NCBI GenBank assembly: GCA_035566895.1
Contig: DATMQA010000074.1
Location: forward strand, 4,562-68,561
Reading direction: 5' to 3'
Length of the DNA: 64,000 nucleotides
DNA from: DATMQA01 sp035566895
GTDB taxonomy: Bacteria; Verrucomicrobiota; Verrucomicrobiia; Limisphaerales; UBA8199
In this document: in pieces, positions 34,401-41,393 of the stretch
Numbering within the stretch: position 1 is the first letter of the stretch
Layout: each line of letters opens with the position of its first letter
The notes under the pieces: model-generated
What the model was told of the DNA's origin: nothing
The model's database searches: none
The model's input: the letters and a program-made list of their open reading frames with translations, nothing else
Position numbers and translations under genes: made by a program

Positions 34401-35256
34401 CCTGGTAGAAGCGACCGATTCTTGCATGACGGCCGAGCCGGCGGAATGGCACAGACTTCAACAGCGACTTGCCTGGCAGTATTCGTTTGCGGCTGCCACA
34501 CGCGAGCCTGCCAAGACCTCGGTTTCGATGTTGCGCCACCGGGCGGCGGAGGGCGAGGAAGCGGCAGAGGCGTTCAGGCGGCAGGTGCCAACTCCCTCGT
34601 CGGCAGGCCGAAGTCCTAAGCTCAAAGTCCAAAATCAAAAGTCCGTTGACCACGGGCTACGGACTGCGGACTCGAATCCGGTCGAGATCGGTGACGCCCA
34701 CCACTTGTTTTTGCAGCTAGTGTCACTGGACCAAACAGTCAGCTTGGCGGCGCTGAAGCGGGAGGCAGCGCGCCTGGAACATGCTGGGGCCTTAAGCCAG
34801 GAGCAGGTGACGCTGCTGGACTTCGCCGGGCTGGCGGCGTTTTGGCAATCGGACCTCGGCAAAAAAGTTCGTGCTCACGCGCCCCGGGTGCAGCGTGAGC
34901 TGGCGTTCACCGCCCGGTTTAAAGCCGCAGACCTGTCCCAATTCACCGGCGAGCCATCCGAGGCGAGTTTGGATGGAGAATTTGTCGTGGTTCAGGGTGT
35001 TGCAGACTTGGTGGTGCTGTTGCCAGAGCAGTTGTGGCTTGTGGATTTCAAGACGGACTGGGTGACACCCGGCGGTTTGGCGGAGCGCGCCAGCCTATAC
35101 CAGCCGCAATTAAACCTCTACGCGCAGGCCTTGTCCCAAATTTATCGGCGGCCTGTGACACAGTGCTGGCTTTACTTCCTCATGGCACAGGAGCCAGTAA
35201 AGGTTGCTCCTGAGCTCCTCGAAGACCTGCCGGATCAATTACCTCTCCGACTTTGA
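31465..35256 (+). CDS. addA: AddA-like helicase-nuclease (UvrD family, exonuclease V beta type)
   Basis: About 1263 residues from the ATG at 31465 (MSFTASQEAA); the in-frame ATG at 31363 adds an improbable low-complexity leader. Helicase motifs: GAGTGKTRTL (Walker A, ~23-32), MVTFTEVAAGEM (Ia), FVFVDEYQD (Walker B), VDNFRSREGLL, SIHQSKGLEFPVV and LLYVAMTRARD (VI). The C-terminus has a RecB-type nuclease: GVADLVVLL, WLVDFKTDW and YQPQLNLYAQAL, with the catalytic Asp/Lys present. It should process double-strand breaks to a recombinogenic 3' end with a partner AddB, which is not in the window. Three repeat-derived segments lie in the frame: 33529-33556 and 34609-34680 (heptamers) and 34186-34222 (GGCTTCCAGCC element). 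Confidence 0.87.
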   Translation: MSFTASQEAAIAARGNVLVVAGAGTGKTRTLVERCLNCLTAEKPPASLDQILMVTFTEVAAGEMRQRIRVRLEEESAKCPEEAKSREQLALFDMAHIGTLHSFCLNLVREHFYELELDPQLAVLAQEEARLLAEEQLDDLLEKYYGGHGETAEAVQRLMQAQGGGSDQAVRGLILRLHDYTQTRPDPAGWMRQQLAVFAAAEPEAWLAWLKRGLREWSETWLPVAVEANAAGNNLAGKCAAALEVLKQSLPAADSPGPRLAAWRACAASALERICAFEKDCASGKKALWLKPLEKLVEEAEFLFPLARTGGEDSRNGWPPALQSDDPLEQDWNCVRGQMTALLGLVNEFTSAFTEAKRELAVVDFHDLEQYALRLLWDNETQQPTEIARHWRQKLRFVFVDEYQDINAAQDKIIEALSREDAQANRFLVGDVKQSIYRFRLANPYIFQGYIEQWGRGQGKAIPLVDNFRSREGLLNFVNSLFGLIMRKEVGGVSYDETARLRFGAPTERRELGRTAASIPPVELHLRLKRRGEAPDSDEEASDELVEVRDLEETDKEARLVALRLLELKARQHPVWDEEEQHFRPVQWRDMAVLLRAPTHKAESYAKEFSRLKVPLQVARGGFYESLEISDLLNLLRLLNNPLQDLPVLAVLHSPLVGLMLNELAAIRLVLPKAHFWTSLVRWEEIHGPKSSVRNPTWRKVSTFLERFARWRRLARQVSLSRCLETVLSETHYGAWLLTQPRGGQRQANVQRLVSLAQRFDQFQRQGLFRFLRFIEAQQLAETEPEVAAVNDEDAVRLMSIHQSKGLEFPVVMVADLGKAFNLADLRAELILDEEYGLCPHIKPPHTSRSYPSLPYWLARRRQTRDLLGEELRLLYVAMTRARDLLLLSGAVPETTFNKLWRSPVAGGFQPASEAASPLPKTAVEPDKLLAARSYADWLALWFAGNVDHCEDTKCEGQNALLRWFVHDDAKLVGSDGDTLVEATDSCMTAEPAEWHRLQQRLAWQYSFAAATREPAKTSVSMLRHRAAEGEEAAEAFRRQVPTPSSAGRSPKLKVQNQKSVDHGLRTADSNPVEIGDAHHLFLQLVSLDQTVSLAALKREAARLEHAGALSQEQVTLLDFAGLAAFWQSDLGKKVRAHAPRVQRELAFTARFKAADLSQFTGEPSEASLDGEFVVVQGVADLVVLLPEQLWLVDFKTDWVTPGGLAERASLYQPQLNLYAQALSQIYRRPVTQCWLYFLMAQEPVKVAPELLEDLPDQLPLRL

Positions 35257-35383
35257 ACACCTTGGTTCCTATTCCTGCAGTCACGGTTGCGGCCCGTGCT
35301 TTCGTGGCCATTTTTTCCGAACCCGTTTGATGCTGCGCGCCATATGGATTACGTTGCGCCATCGCTTGACTGTTGCAGTTACA

Positions 35384-38173
35384 ATGAAGCGGCGCTTTGG
35401 CGCGCTGCGGCCCTGGCCTTTGGCCGGCAGTTTGCTGGTCCTCGCCTGGTCCTGGATGGCGGCCGGAGCGGATTTGCAGGAGGCGCAAGGCAAGTTTCTG
35501 TCCGGAGATTATGACGGTTGTATCACCCTGGCCCGGCAAGCTGTACACGAATCGCCCGACAACGAAGAATGGCAGTTGCTGCTCTGCCGGGCTCTCCTGG
35601 CGACCGGGCAGTACCCTGAAGCCAGAGCAGCGATTACGAACGCGCTCGCGTCGGACCGTTACGACCTTCGCCTGCATTGGCAGGCGCGCGAAGTTTTCCA
35701 GTTCAATGGCCAGGCGGATGCAGCCGCCGCAATCCCGGAGGAGATTGTCCGCATTGTTTCGAGGCACACCAGGGACTACAACAACGACCCCCCGAGCCTG
35801 GTCGTCTTCGGCCAGGCGGCCTTGGCTGAAGGTGCCGATCCCAAGCGTGTGCTTGACACCATTTTCGACGGCGCCAGGAAAAAGGAGCCGAAACTCCGCG
35901 AAGTCTATCTCGCCGGTGGCGAGTTGGCGCTGGAAAAGCATGACTTTGCCCTCGCCGCCAAAAAGTTCGGCGAGGGATTGAAAGAGCTGCCGGACGACCC
36001 CGACCTGCACTTCGGCTTGGCCCGTGCCTATGCCCCGAGCGACCAGGCGCTCATGGCCGCCTCGCTTGAAACAGCACTCCAGCGTAACAGCAATCACGTG
36101 GGCAGCCTCCTGCTGCTCGTGGATCATAATATCGATGCCGAAGATTACTCCGGGGCCGAAGAGCTTCTCGACCGACTCAAAGCCATCAATCCCTGGCAAC
36201 CGGATGCTTGGGCCTATCGGGCCGTGTTGGCCCACCTCCAAAACCAGCCTCAGGCCGAGGAGAAGGACAGGCAAACCGCGCTGATGTTTTGGCCGGCCAA
36301 TCCGCGCGTTGACTATTTAATCGGCCAGAAGCTCTCCCAGAACTATCGCTTTGCCGAAGGCGCCGCCCATCAGCGCCAGGCTTTGCAATTCGAAGCGGAT
36401 TACCTCCCGGCCAAGGCCCAGCTTGCGCAGGACCTGCTCCGCCTGGGCGAAGAAGCCGAGGGCTGGAAACTTGCGGAGCAAGTGCAGAAACAAGATGGCT
36501 ACGACGTGGAGGCTTACAACCTGGCCGCCTTGCACGACGTAATGGGGAATTTCGCGACACTTACCAACCACGACTTTTTGGTCCGCATGAGCCGCCACGA
36601 AGCTGAAGTGTACGGCGCCCAGGTCCTCGGCTTGCTGACCCAGGCGAGAAGCAATCTCTGCGCAAAATACGGCATGGAAGTGAAACGCCCGACCTATATC
36701 GAAATCTTCCCCGAACACAAGGATTTCGAGGTCCGCACCTTCGGCATGCCTGGAAATCCAGGCTACCTCGGCGTTTGTTTCGGCACCGTCATTACCGCCA
36801 ATAGCCCCGCGGCCCATCCCGGCCACGCGGTCAACTGGCAAGCTGTTCTCTGGCACGAGTTCTGTCATGTCGTCACCTTGCAAATGACGCGCAACAAAAT
36901 GCCGCGCTGGCTCAGCGAAGGCATCTCCGTTTATGAGGAAGGCCAACGCAATCCCGCGTGGGGGCAGCAAATGAACCCGCGCTATCGCGAGATGGTCCTC
37001 GGGGACGAGTTGACGCCGGTTTCCAAGCTCAGCGCCGCCTTCGTCTCACCTAAGTCAGACCTTCACGTGCAGTTTGCCTACTATGAATCCTCGCTGGTGG
37101 TCGAGTTTATCGTCCAGCGTTTCGGATTGGAACGGTTGCAGGCCATCCTGCGCGATTTAGGCGAAGGCGCCGAAATTAACCAGGCTATCGCCAGCCACAC
37201 CGAACCCATCGAGAAAATCGAAGAAGATTTTGCCGGGTTTGCGCGCGAACGCGCCCAGCAACTCGCCCCGGGAATGGATTGGGAAAAGCTGGACCTTGCC
37301 CAGCTACGAAGGAGGGCGGCTGCAGATGCTCAGCCGCAGGCGTTCCACAGGGTGCTCACCGACACGCCGCTTCCCGCCCCAGCCACCACTAATGCACCAC
37401 TCTCCTTGGCATTCACCAATACGACGGCAACAAACGCAGAAGCCGTTTCCGGAGGAACCCCAAACCGACCGCTCCACCCTGGACCTGCTATTCCGGGACC
37501 GCGCACTGATGAAACGGAGTTTTTCGCTCAGTTGGTCGCCAGCCATCCGACGAACTTTTACGCGCTGAACGAGCAAGCGCAATGCTTTCTGCTGCAGAAG
37601 CAATTTCAGGAAGCCAAGACACCACTCCAAAAGCTGACCGACCTTTATCCGGCGCAGAAGGGCTCGGACAGTGCTTGGGCGATGCTTGCCTCGGCCCACC
37701 GCGCTTTGGGTGAGACCAACGCCGAACACCGGGTTCTCGCTCGGCTGGCAGAACAGGATGACGCAGCGCCCGAGGCTTACGCGCGTTTGATGGAATTGGA
37801 CGCTGCCGCGCAGGATTGGCCGGCGGTCCTGCAAAACGCGTATCGCTATTTAGCCGTTGATCCGCTGGTCGCCTCCCCTTACCGGTTTTTGGCGCAGGCC
37901 AGCGAACGCACCGGCGAAGCTCAGACAGCCATCCTGGCGTATCGGGTCCTGTTGCAACTTAATCCGTTGGATCCCGCCGAGATGCATTTCCGGCTGGCGG
38001 AGTTGCTCCATCGCGCTGGTGACCCGGAGGCCAAACGCCACGTGCTGCAGGCTCTCGAGGAAGCCCCCCGCTACCGCGCCGCGCTGCGTCTGCTGTTGGA
38101 AATCGAGAACGAATCGTTGCAGACCAGCGTGGAGAGCGAAGCGAGACTGGCCAATGCTGCGGCCAAACCATGA
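35384..38173 (+). CDS. Secreted TPR protein with peptidase MA-like gluzincin domain
   Basis: About 929 residues from the ATG at 35384, which gives a good signal peptide (PLAGSLLVLAWSWMAAGA); the frame is open from 35204 but overlaps addA. Residues ~30-380 and ~690-910 are tetratricopeptide-like helices. In between, residues ~440-640 hold a peptidase MA-like domain: AVLWHEFCHVVTLQMTRNK (HExxH-type HEFCH) and PRWLSEGISVYEE, whose Glu would be the third zinc ligand. It is predicted to be a periplasmic metallopeptidase or a protein-interaction platform. It overlaps the DUF4159 gene by 4 bp and heads the long MoxR operon. The 127 bp upstream show no firm promoter. Confidence 0.85.
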   Translation: MKRRFGALRPWPLAGSLLVLAWSWMAAGADLQEAQGKFLSGDYDGCITLARQAVHESPDNEEWQLLLCRALLATGQYPEARAAITNALASDRYDLRLHWQAREVFQFNGQADAAAAIPEEIVRIVSRHTRDYNNDPPSLVVFGQAALAEGADPKRVLDTIFDGARKKEPKLREVYLAGGELALEKHDFALAAKKFGEGLKELPDDPDLHFGLARAYAPSDQALMAASLETALQRNSNHVGSLLLLVDHNIDAEDYSGAEELLDRLKAINPWQPDAWAYRAVLAHLQNQPQAEEKDRQTALMFWPANPRVDYLIGQKLSQNYRFAEGAAHQRQALQFEADYLPAKAQLAQDLLRLGEEAEGWKLAEQVQKQDGYDVEAYNLAALHDVMGNFATLTNHDFLVRMSRHEAEVYGAQVLGLLTQARSNLCAKYGMEVKRPTYIEIFPEHKDFEVRTFGMPGNPGYLGVCFGTVITANSPAAHPGHAVNWQAVLWHEFCHVVTLQMTRNKMPRWLSEGISVYEEGQRNPAWGQQMNPRYREMVLGDELTPVSKLSAAFVSPKSDLHVQFAYYESSLVVEFIVQRFGLERLQAILRDLGEGAEINQAIASHTEPIEKIEEDFAGFARERAQQLAPGMDWEKLDLAQLRRRAAADAQPQAFHRVLTDTPLPAPATTNAPLSLAFTNTTATNAEAVSGGTPNRPLHPGPAIPGPRTDETEFFAQLVASHPTNFYALNEQAQCFLLQKQFQEAKTPLQKLTDLYPAQKGSDSAWAMLASAHRALGETNAEHRVLARLAEQDDAAPEAYARLMELDAAAQDWPAVLQNAYRYLAVDPLVASPYRFLAQASERTGEAQTAILAYRVLLQLNPLDPAEMHFRLAELLHRAGDPEAKRHVLQALEEAPRYRAALRLLLEIENESLQTSVESEARLANAAAKP

Positions 38174-39144
38174 AGAGACGCCTCTTGCCTCTGTTAATCC
38201 TGCCCCTGACCTTGGGTATCGGCCTCTCTCAATGGGGGGGAGGACGACGTTGGGGTGGCGGCGGTGATACAGGCTGGACGCACACTGAAGGCGGCGACCC
38301 GGTGAACGTCGATACCGTGCGGACCGCGCGCGAGATTGCTTCCCACAGCACCGGAACGCCCAACTGGACCAACGAACCGGGTTTCGAAAAGGACGTGTTC
38401 ACTTTCGCGCGCGTCATTTACCGGCGCGCGCCAAACACACCAGACATCTCCCGCACTTCGAGCCGGATCGGATGGATTACCGACTTTCCGGATAGCGACC
38501 TGAATCTCTCTTTCCGCATCCAGCAGGTGACGTCAATCAGAACTGATCCGGAGGGGCGTGTCATCAGGCTGACCGATCCGGCGCTATTTGATTACCCCTG
38601 GATTTATATGGTCGAACCGGGCGGGCTCGAGTTGAAGGAGGAAGAGATACCAATTCTGCGCAAATATCTGCACAACGGCGGCGTCCTCATGGCCGACGAT
38701 TTCTGGGGCCAGAAACAATGGGACAATTTCGAGCGAAATATCAAAAAGGTTCTGCCCGGGAGCGAATTCCTCGAAATCGACATGACCAATCAGCTTTTCC
38801 ACTGCGTCTTTGATCTCAAAGGGCCCAAGAACAAGTTGCAGACTCCCAATAGCCACCAGGGGATTCGCAGCCTGGACCCTAATGACCCGGAGTACGGCAT
38901 TACCTGGGAATATTACCACGACGACTACGACAACTATGACCGCCAGGGCCGTGCGGCGCACGATATGCACGTCCGGGCGATTCACGACGACAAAGGCCGC
39001 ATCATGGTTATCGCTACCCACAACTGCGATAACGGCGACAGTTGGGAACGCGAAGGCGAAGATGACGGCTTCTTTCACGAATTCTCCGAGAAACGCGGCT
39101 ACCCGCTCGGCATTAACATCATCTTTTACCTCATGACACACTGA
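38170..39144 (+). CDS. DUF4159 domain protein
   Basis: 324 residues with a signal peptide (LLPLLILPLTLGIGLS). A Gly/Trp-rich linker follows (GGGRRWGGGGDTGW), then the DUF4159 domain from ~70: FTFARVIYRR, GWITDFPDSDLNLSFR, FDYPWIYMVEPGG, LHNGGVLMADDFWG and IGNxx-like HNCDNGDSWE near the C-terminus. DUF4159 is a class I glutamine-amidotransferase-like fold of unknown function, typically found beside MoxR, DUF58 and VWA proteins as here. Translationally coupled to the peptidase (4-bp overlap) and 6 bp ahead of MoxR. Confidence 0.9.
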   Translation: MKRRLLPLLILPLTLGIGLSQWGGGRRWGGGGDTGWTHTEGGDPVNVDTVRTAREIASHSTGTPNWTNEPGFEKDVFTFARVIYRRAPNTPDISRTSSRIGWITDFPDSDLNLSFRIQQVTSIRTDPEGRVIRLTDPALFDYPWIYMVEPGGLELKEEEIPILRKYLHNGGVLMADDFWGQKQWDNFERNIKKVLPGSEFLEIDMTNQLFHCVFDLKGPKNKLQTPNSHQGIRSLDPNDPEYGITWEYYHDDYDNYDRQGRAAHDMHVRAIHDDKGRIMVIATHNCDNGDSWEREGEDDGFFHEFSEKRGYPLGINIIFYLMTH

Positions 39145-39150
39145 ATTTTT

Positions 39151-40191
39151 ATGAGCACTGAACTAACGCAACTCGAATCCTCCAACGCACTCTCCCCATC
39201 TTCCCACGCCGACCGCGAAATCGTCGAGCGCCTCACCGCTGGCCGCCTCCAGATCGAAGCCGAACTGGGCAAGGTCATCGTCGGCCAGAAGGACGTCATC
39301 GAACAAATCCTCATCGCGCTCTTCTCCGGCGGCCATTGCCTGATCACCGGCGCGCCCGGGTTGGCCAAGACGCTGCTCGTTAAATCCATCGCGCGCATCT
39401 TCCACCTCAAATTTCAGCGCATCCAGTTTACCCCCGACCTGATGCCCGCCGACATCACCGGCACTGAGATCCTCCAGGACACTGGCGAAGGCCGTAAGAT
39501 GCTCTTCGTGCGCGGCCCCGTCTTCGCCAACATGATTTTGGCGGACGAAATTAATCGCACACCGCCTAAGACCCAGGCCGCTTTGCTCGAAGCCATGCAG
39601 GAACACCAGGTCACCGCCGCCGGCATCCGCCACGCCCTCGAAGAGCCGTTCTTTGTGCTCGCCACCCAGAACCCCATCGAGATGGAAGGCACCTATCCCT
39701 TGCCCGAAGCCCAGCTCGACCGGTTCATGTTCAATGTCGTGATGGGTTATCTGCCCGAGGACGAAGAGGTCGCGGTGGTCACCCGCACGACCGCCGAAGC
39801 GCCAGCCCCAATTGAACCTCTCTTCACTGGCGAGGATGTGCTGCGATTTCACCAACTCGTGCGCAAAGTCCCGATTGCCGAGGAGATGGTCCGTTACGCG
39901 GTGAAGCTCGCCGCCGCCTCCCGTCCGCAGCAGGCCGGAACACCGGAGTTTATCAACCAATGGGCCAGTTGGGGCGCCGGCACTCGTGCCGGCCAATTCC
40001 TGGTGCTCGGTGCCAAAGCGCGGGCCCTGTTCAAAGGGCGTGCCCATGTCACTGTGCAGGACATCCAAAACCTCGCCTATCCTACCCTCCGTCATCGCGT
40101 CCTGCTCAACTACCGCGCCGAGGCCGAAGGAGTCAATGTGGAAAACGTCATCCAGCGCCTGCTCGAAACCATTAAAGCGACGCTCACATGA
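39151..40191 (+). CDS. MoxR family AAA+ ATPase
   Basis: 346 residues. Walker A is GAPGLAKTLL (~68-77), Walker B LADEINRTPPKTQAALLEAM with the following Arg/Thr, and sensor 1 FVLATQNPIEMEGTYPLPEAQ; the C-terminal AAA_lid runs to the end. Complete for the family. MoxR ATPases act as chaperones that mature or assemble partner complexes through VWA/MIDAS-domain adaptors, here very likely the DUF58 and BatA-type products of the next genes. The start ATG at 39151 is 6 bp after the DUF4159 stop. A heptamer element separates it from DUF58. Confidence 0.95.
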   Translation: MSTELTQLESSNALSPSSHADREIVERLTAGRLQIEAELGKVIVGQKDVIEQILIALFSGGHCLITGAPGLAKTLLVKSIARIFHLKFQRIQFTPDLMPADITGTEILQDTGEGRKMLFVRGPVFANMILADEINRTPPKTQAALLEAMQEHQVTAAGIRHALEEPFFVLATQNPIEMEGTYPLPEAQLDRFMFNVVMGYLPEDEEVAVVTRTTAEAPAPIEPLFTGEDVLRFHQLVRKVPIAEEMVRYAVKLAAASRPQQAGTPEFINQWASWGAGTRAGQFLVLGAKARALFKGRAHVTVQDIQNLAYPTLRHRVLLNYRAEAEGVNVENVIQRLLETIKATLT

Positions 40192-40320
40192 AATCCGAAA
40201 TCCGAATCCCGAAGGCCGAAAGAAGGCCAAAATCCGAATTCCGGATGCCTGCCTCCCTCTTTGGATCTTGGATTTCCGCCTTCTTTCGGATTTCGAATTT
40301 AGGCCTTCGGGCTTCGAGTT
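40192..40320. repeat. Element with inverted AAATCCG/CGGATTT heptamer arrays
   Basis: The left array (GAAATCCGAATCCCGAAGGC, from 40195) and the right array (CTTCTTTCGGATTTCG, to ~40318) are near reverse complements around a ~40-bp core. It fills the 139-bp gap between moxR and the DUF58 gene. Close relatives lie at 53748-53803 and 50311-50350. Confidence 0.75.
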
Positions 40321-40330
40321 CGTCCCCGAC

Positions 40331-41302
40331 ATGACAAACTCCACCCAGAACGCTTCGCTGCCCGCCTCCTCGCTCATCCATCCCAAAGCCCTGATGAGCA
40401 TCCGCAATCTCGAATGGCGCGCCCGCGTGGTGGTTGAGGGCTTCTGGAACGGCATTCACCGCAGCCCATACCACGGCTTCTCCGTCGAGTTCACCGAATA
40501 CCGCCAGTACGCTCCCGGCGATGATCCCCGCTACCTTGACTGGCGCGTGTTCGCCCGGAGCGACCGCTATTTCATCAAGCGATTTGAGGACGAAACCAAC
40601 CTGCGTTGCTATCTGCTGGCCGATAACAGCCGCTCGATGACTTATGGCTCGACCGGTTATACCAAATCCCAGTATGCGGCGACCCTGGCCGCCACGCTCG
40701 CTTATTTCCTCTATCTTCAGGGCGATTCGGTGGGCGTGCTCACTTTCGATGAGGAACTCCGCGAATTCCTTCCCGCCCGCCATCGCACCGGACATCTGCG
40801 CCAGTTAATGCTCGCGTTGGAAAAGCCTGCGCTCGGACGCGCTACCGATCTGCTCTCTCCCTTGAAACGGATGGCCGAGATCGTGCGCAAGCGTGGCCTC
40901 GTCGTGCTGCTGTCAGATTTTCTCGCGCCCATTGAGCTGCTTGAGCCGGAATTGACTGCGCTCGCTGCTTGCGGGCACGAGGTGACTGTCTTCCAGGTGC
41001 TCGACCCGGCTGAACTAACATTCGATTTCCCTGACCCGGCCATGTTTCAAGATGTCGAATCGGGGCGCGTTCTCTTCATCGATCCTGGCGCCGCGCGAAA
41101 GGAATACCTGCGCAAATTAACCGCCCACTGCGCCCAATTGCGCTCGCTTTGCCAGCGATTGGGAATCACCTGTCATCGCCTTCCCACTGACCGTCCACTC
41201 GAATTGGCCCTGTTCGATTTCCTGCGCCAGCGGATGCAGCGGCGAAGGAACGTGAGACGAGTTTCACGGCAACCGGCCTCTGGTAAACTCTCCGCCAGAT
41301 GA
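40331..41302 (+). CDS. DUF58 domain protein (VWA-like MoxR partner)
   Basis: About 323 residues from the ATG at 40331; the frame is open further upstream only through the repeat element and the moxR 3' end. PYHGFSVEFTEYRQYAPGDD then RYLDWRVFARSDRYFIKRF is the DUF58 signature (~50-85). CYLLADNSRSM provides a MIDAS-like DxSxS metal site at the start of a von Willebrand A fold, and GLVVLLSDFLAP matches the later strand. Cytoplasmic, no membrane segment. In family clusters DUF58 is a direct MoxR partner. A 91-bp gap with no obvious feature follows. Confidence 0.92.
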   Translation: MTNSTQNASLPASSLIHPKALMSIRNLEWRARVVVEGFWNGIHRSPYHGFSVEFTEYRQYAPGDDPRYLDWRVFARSDRYFIKRFEDETNLRCYLLADNSRSMTYGSTGYTKSQYAATLAATLAYFLYLQGDSVGVLTFDEELREFLPARHRTGHLRQLMLALEKPALGRATDLLSPLKRMAEIVRKRGLVVLLSDFLAPIELLEPELTALAACGHEVTVFQVLDPAELTFDFPDPAMFQDVESGRVLFIDPGAARKEYLRKLTAHCAQLRSLCQRLGITCHRLPTDRPLELALFDFLRQRMQRRRNVRRVSRQPASGKLSAR

Positions 41303-41393
41303 GCACAGAACATAGTTCGGCAAAGCTCCAAATGCTTCGCGCCTCATTCTGCCCGGCTGCTTCCGCAGCACGCGCAGGCGCAGAAAGACTCGC

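Noticed and set aside
39986..40330. Extended N-terminus of the DUF58 protein
   Set aside because: It overlaps the moxR 3' end and is encoded by the heptamer element; the ATG at 40331 fits the family start.
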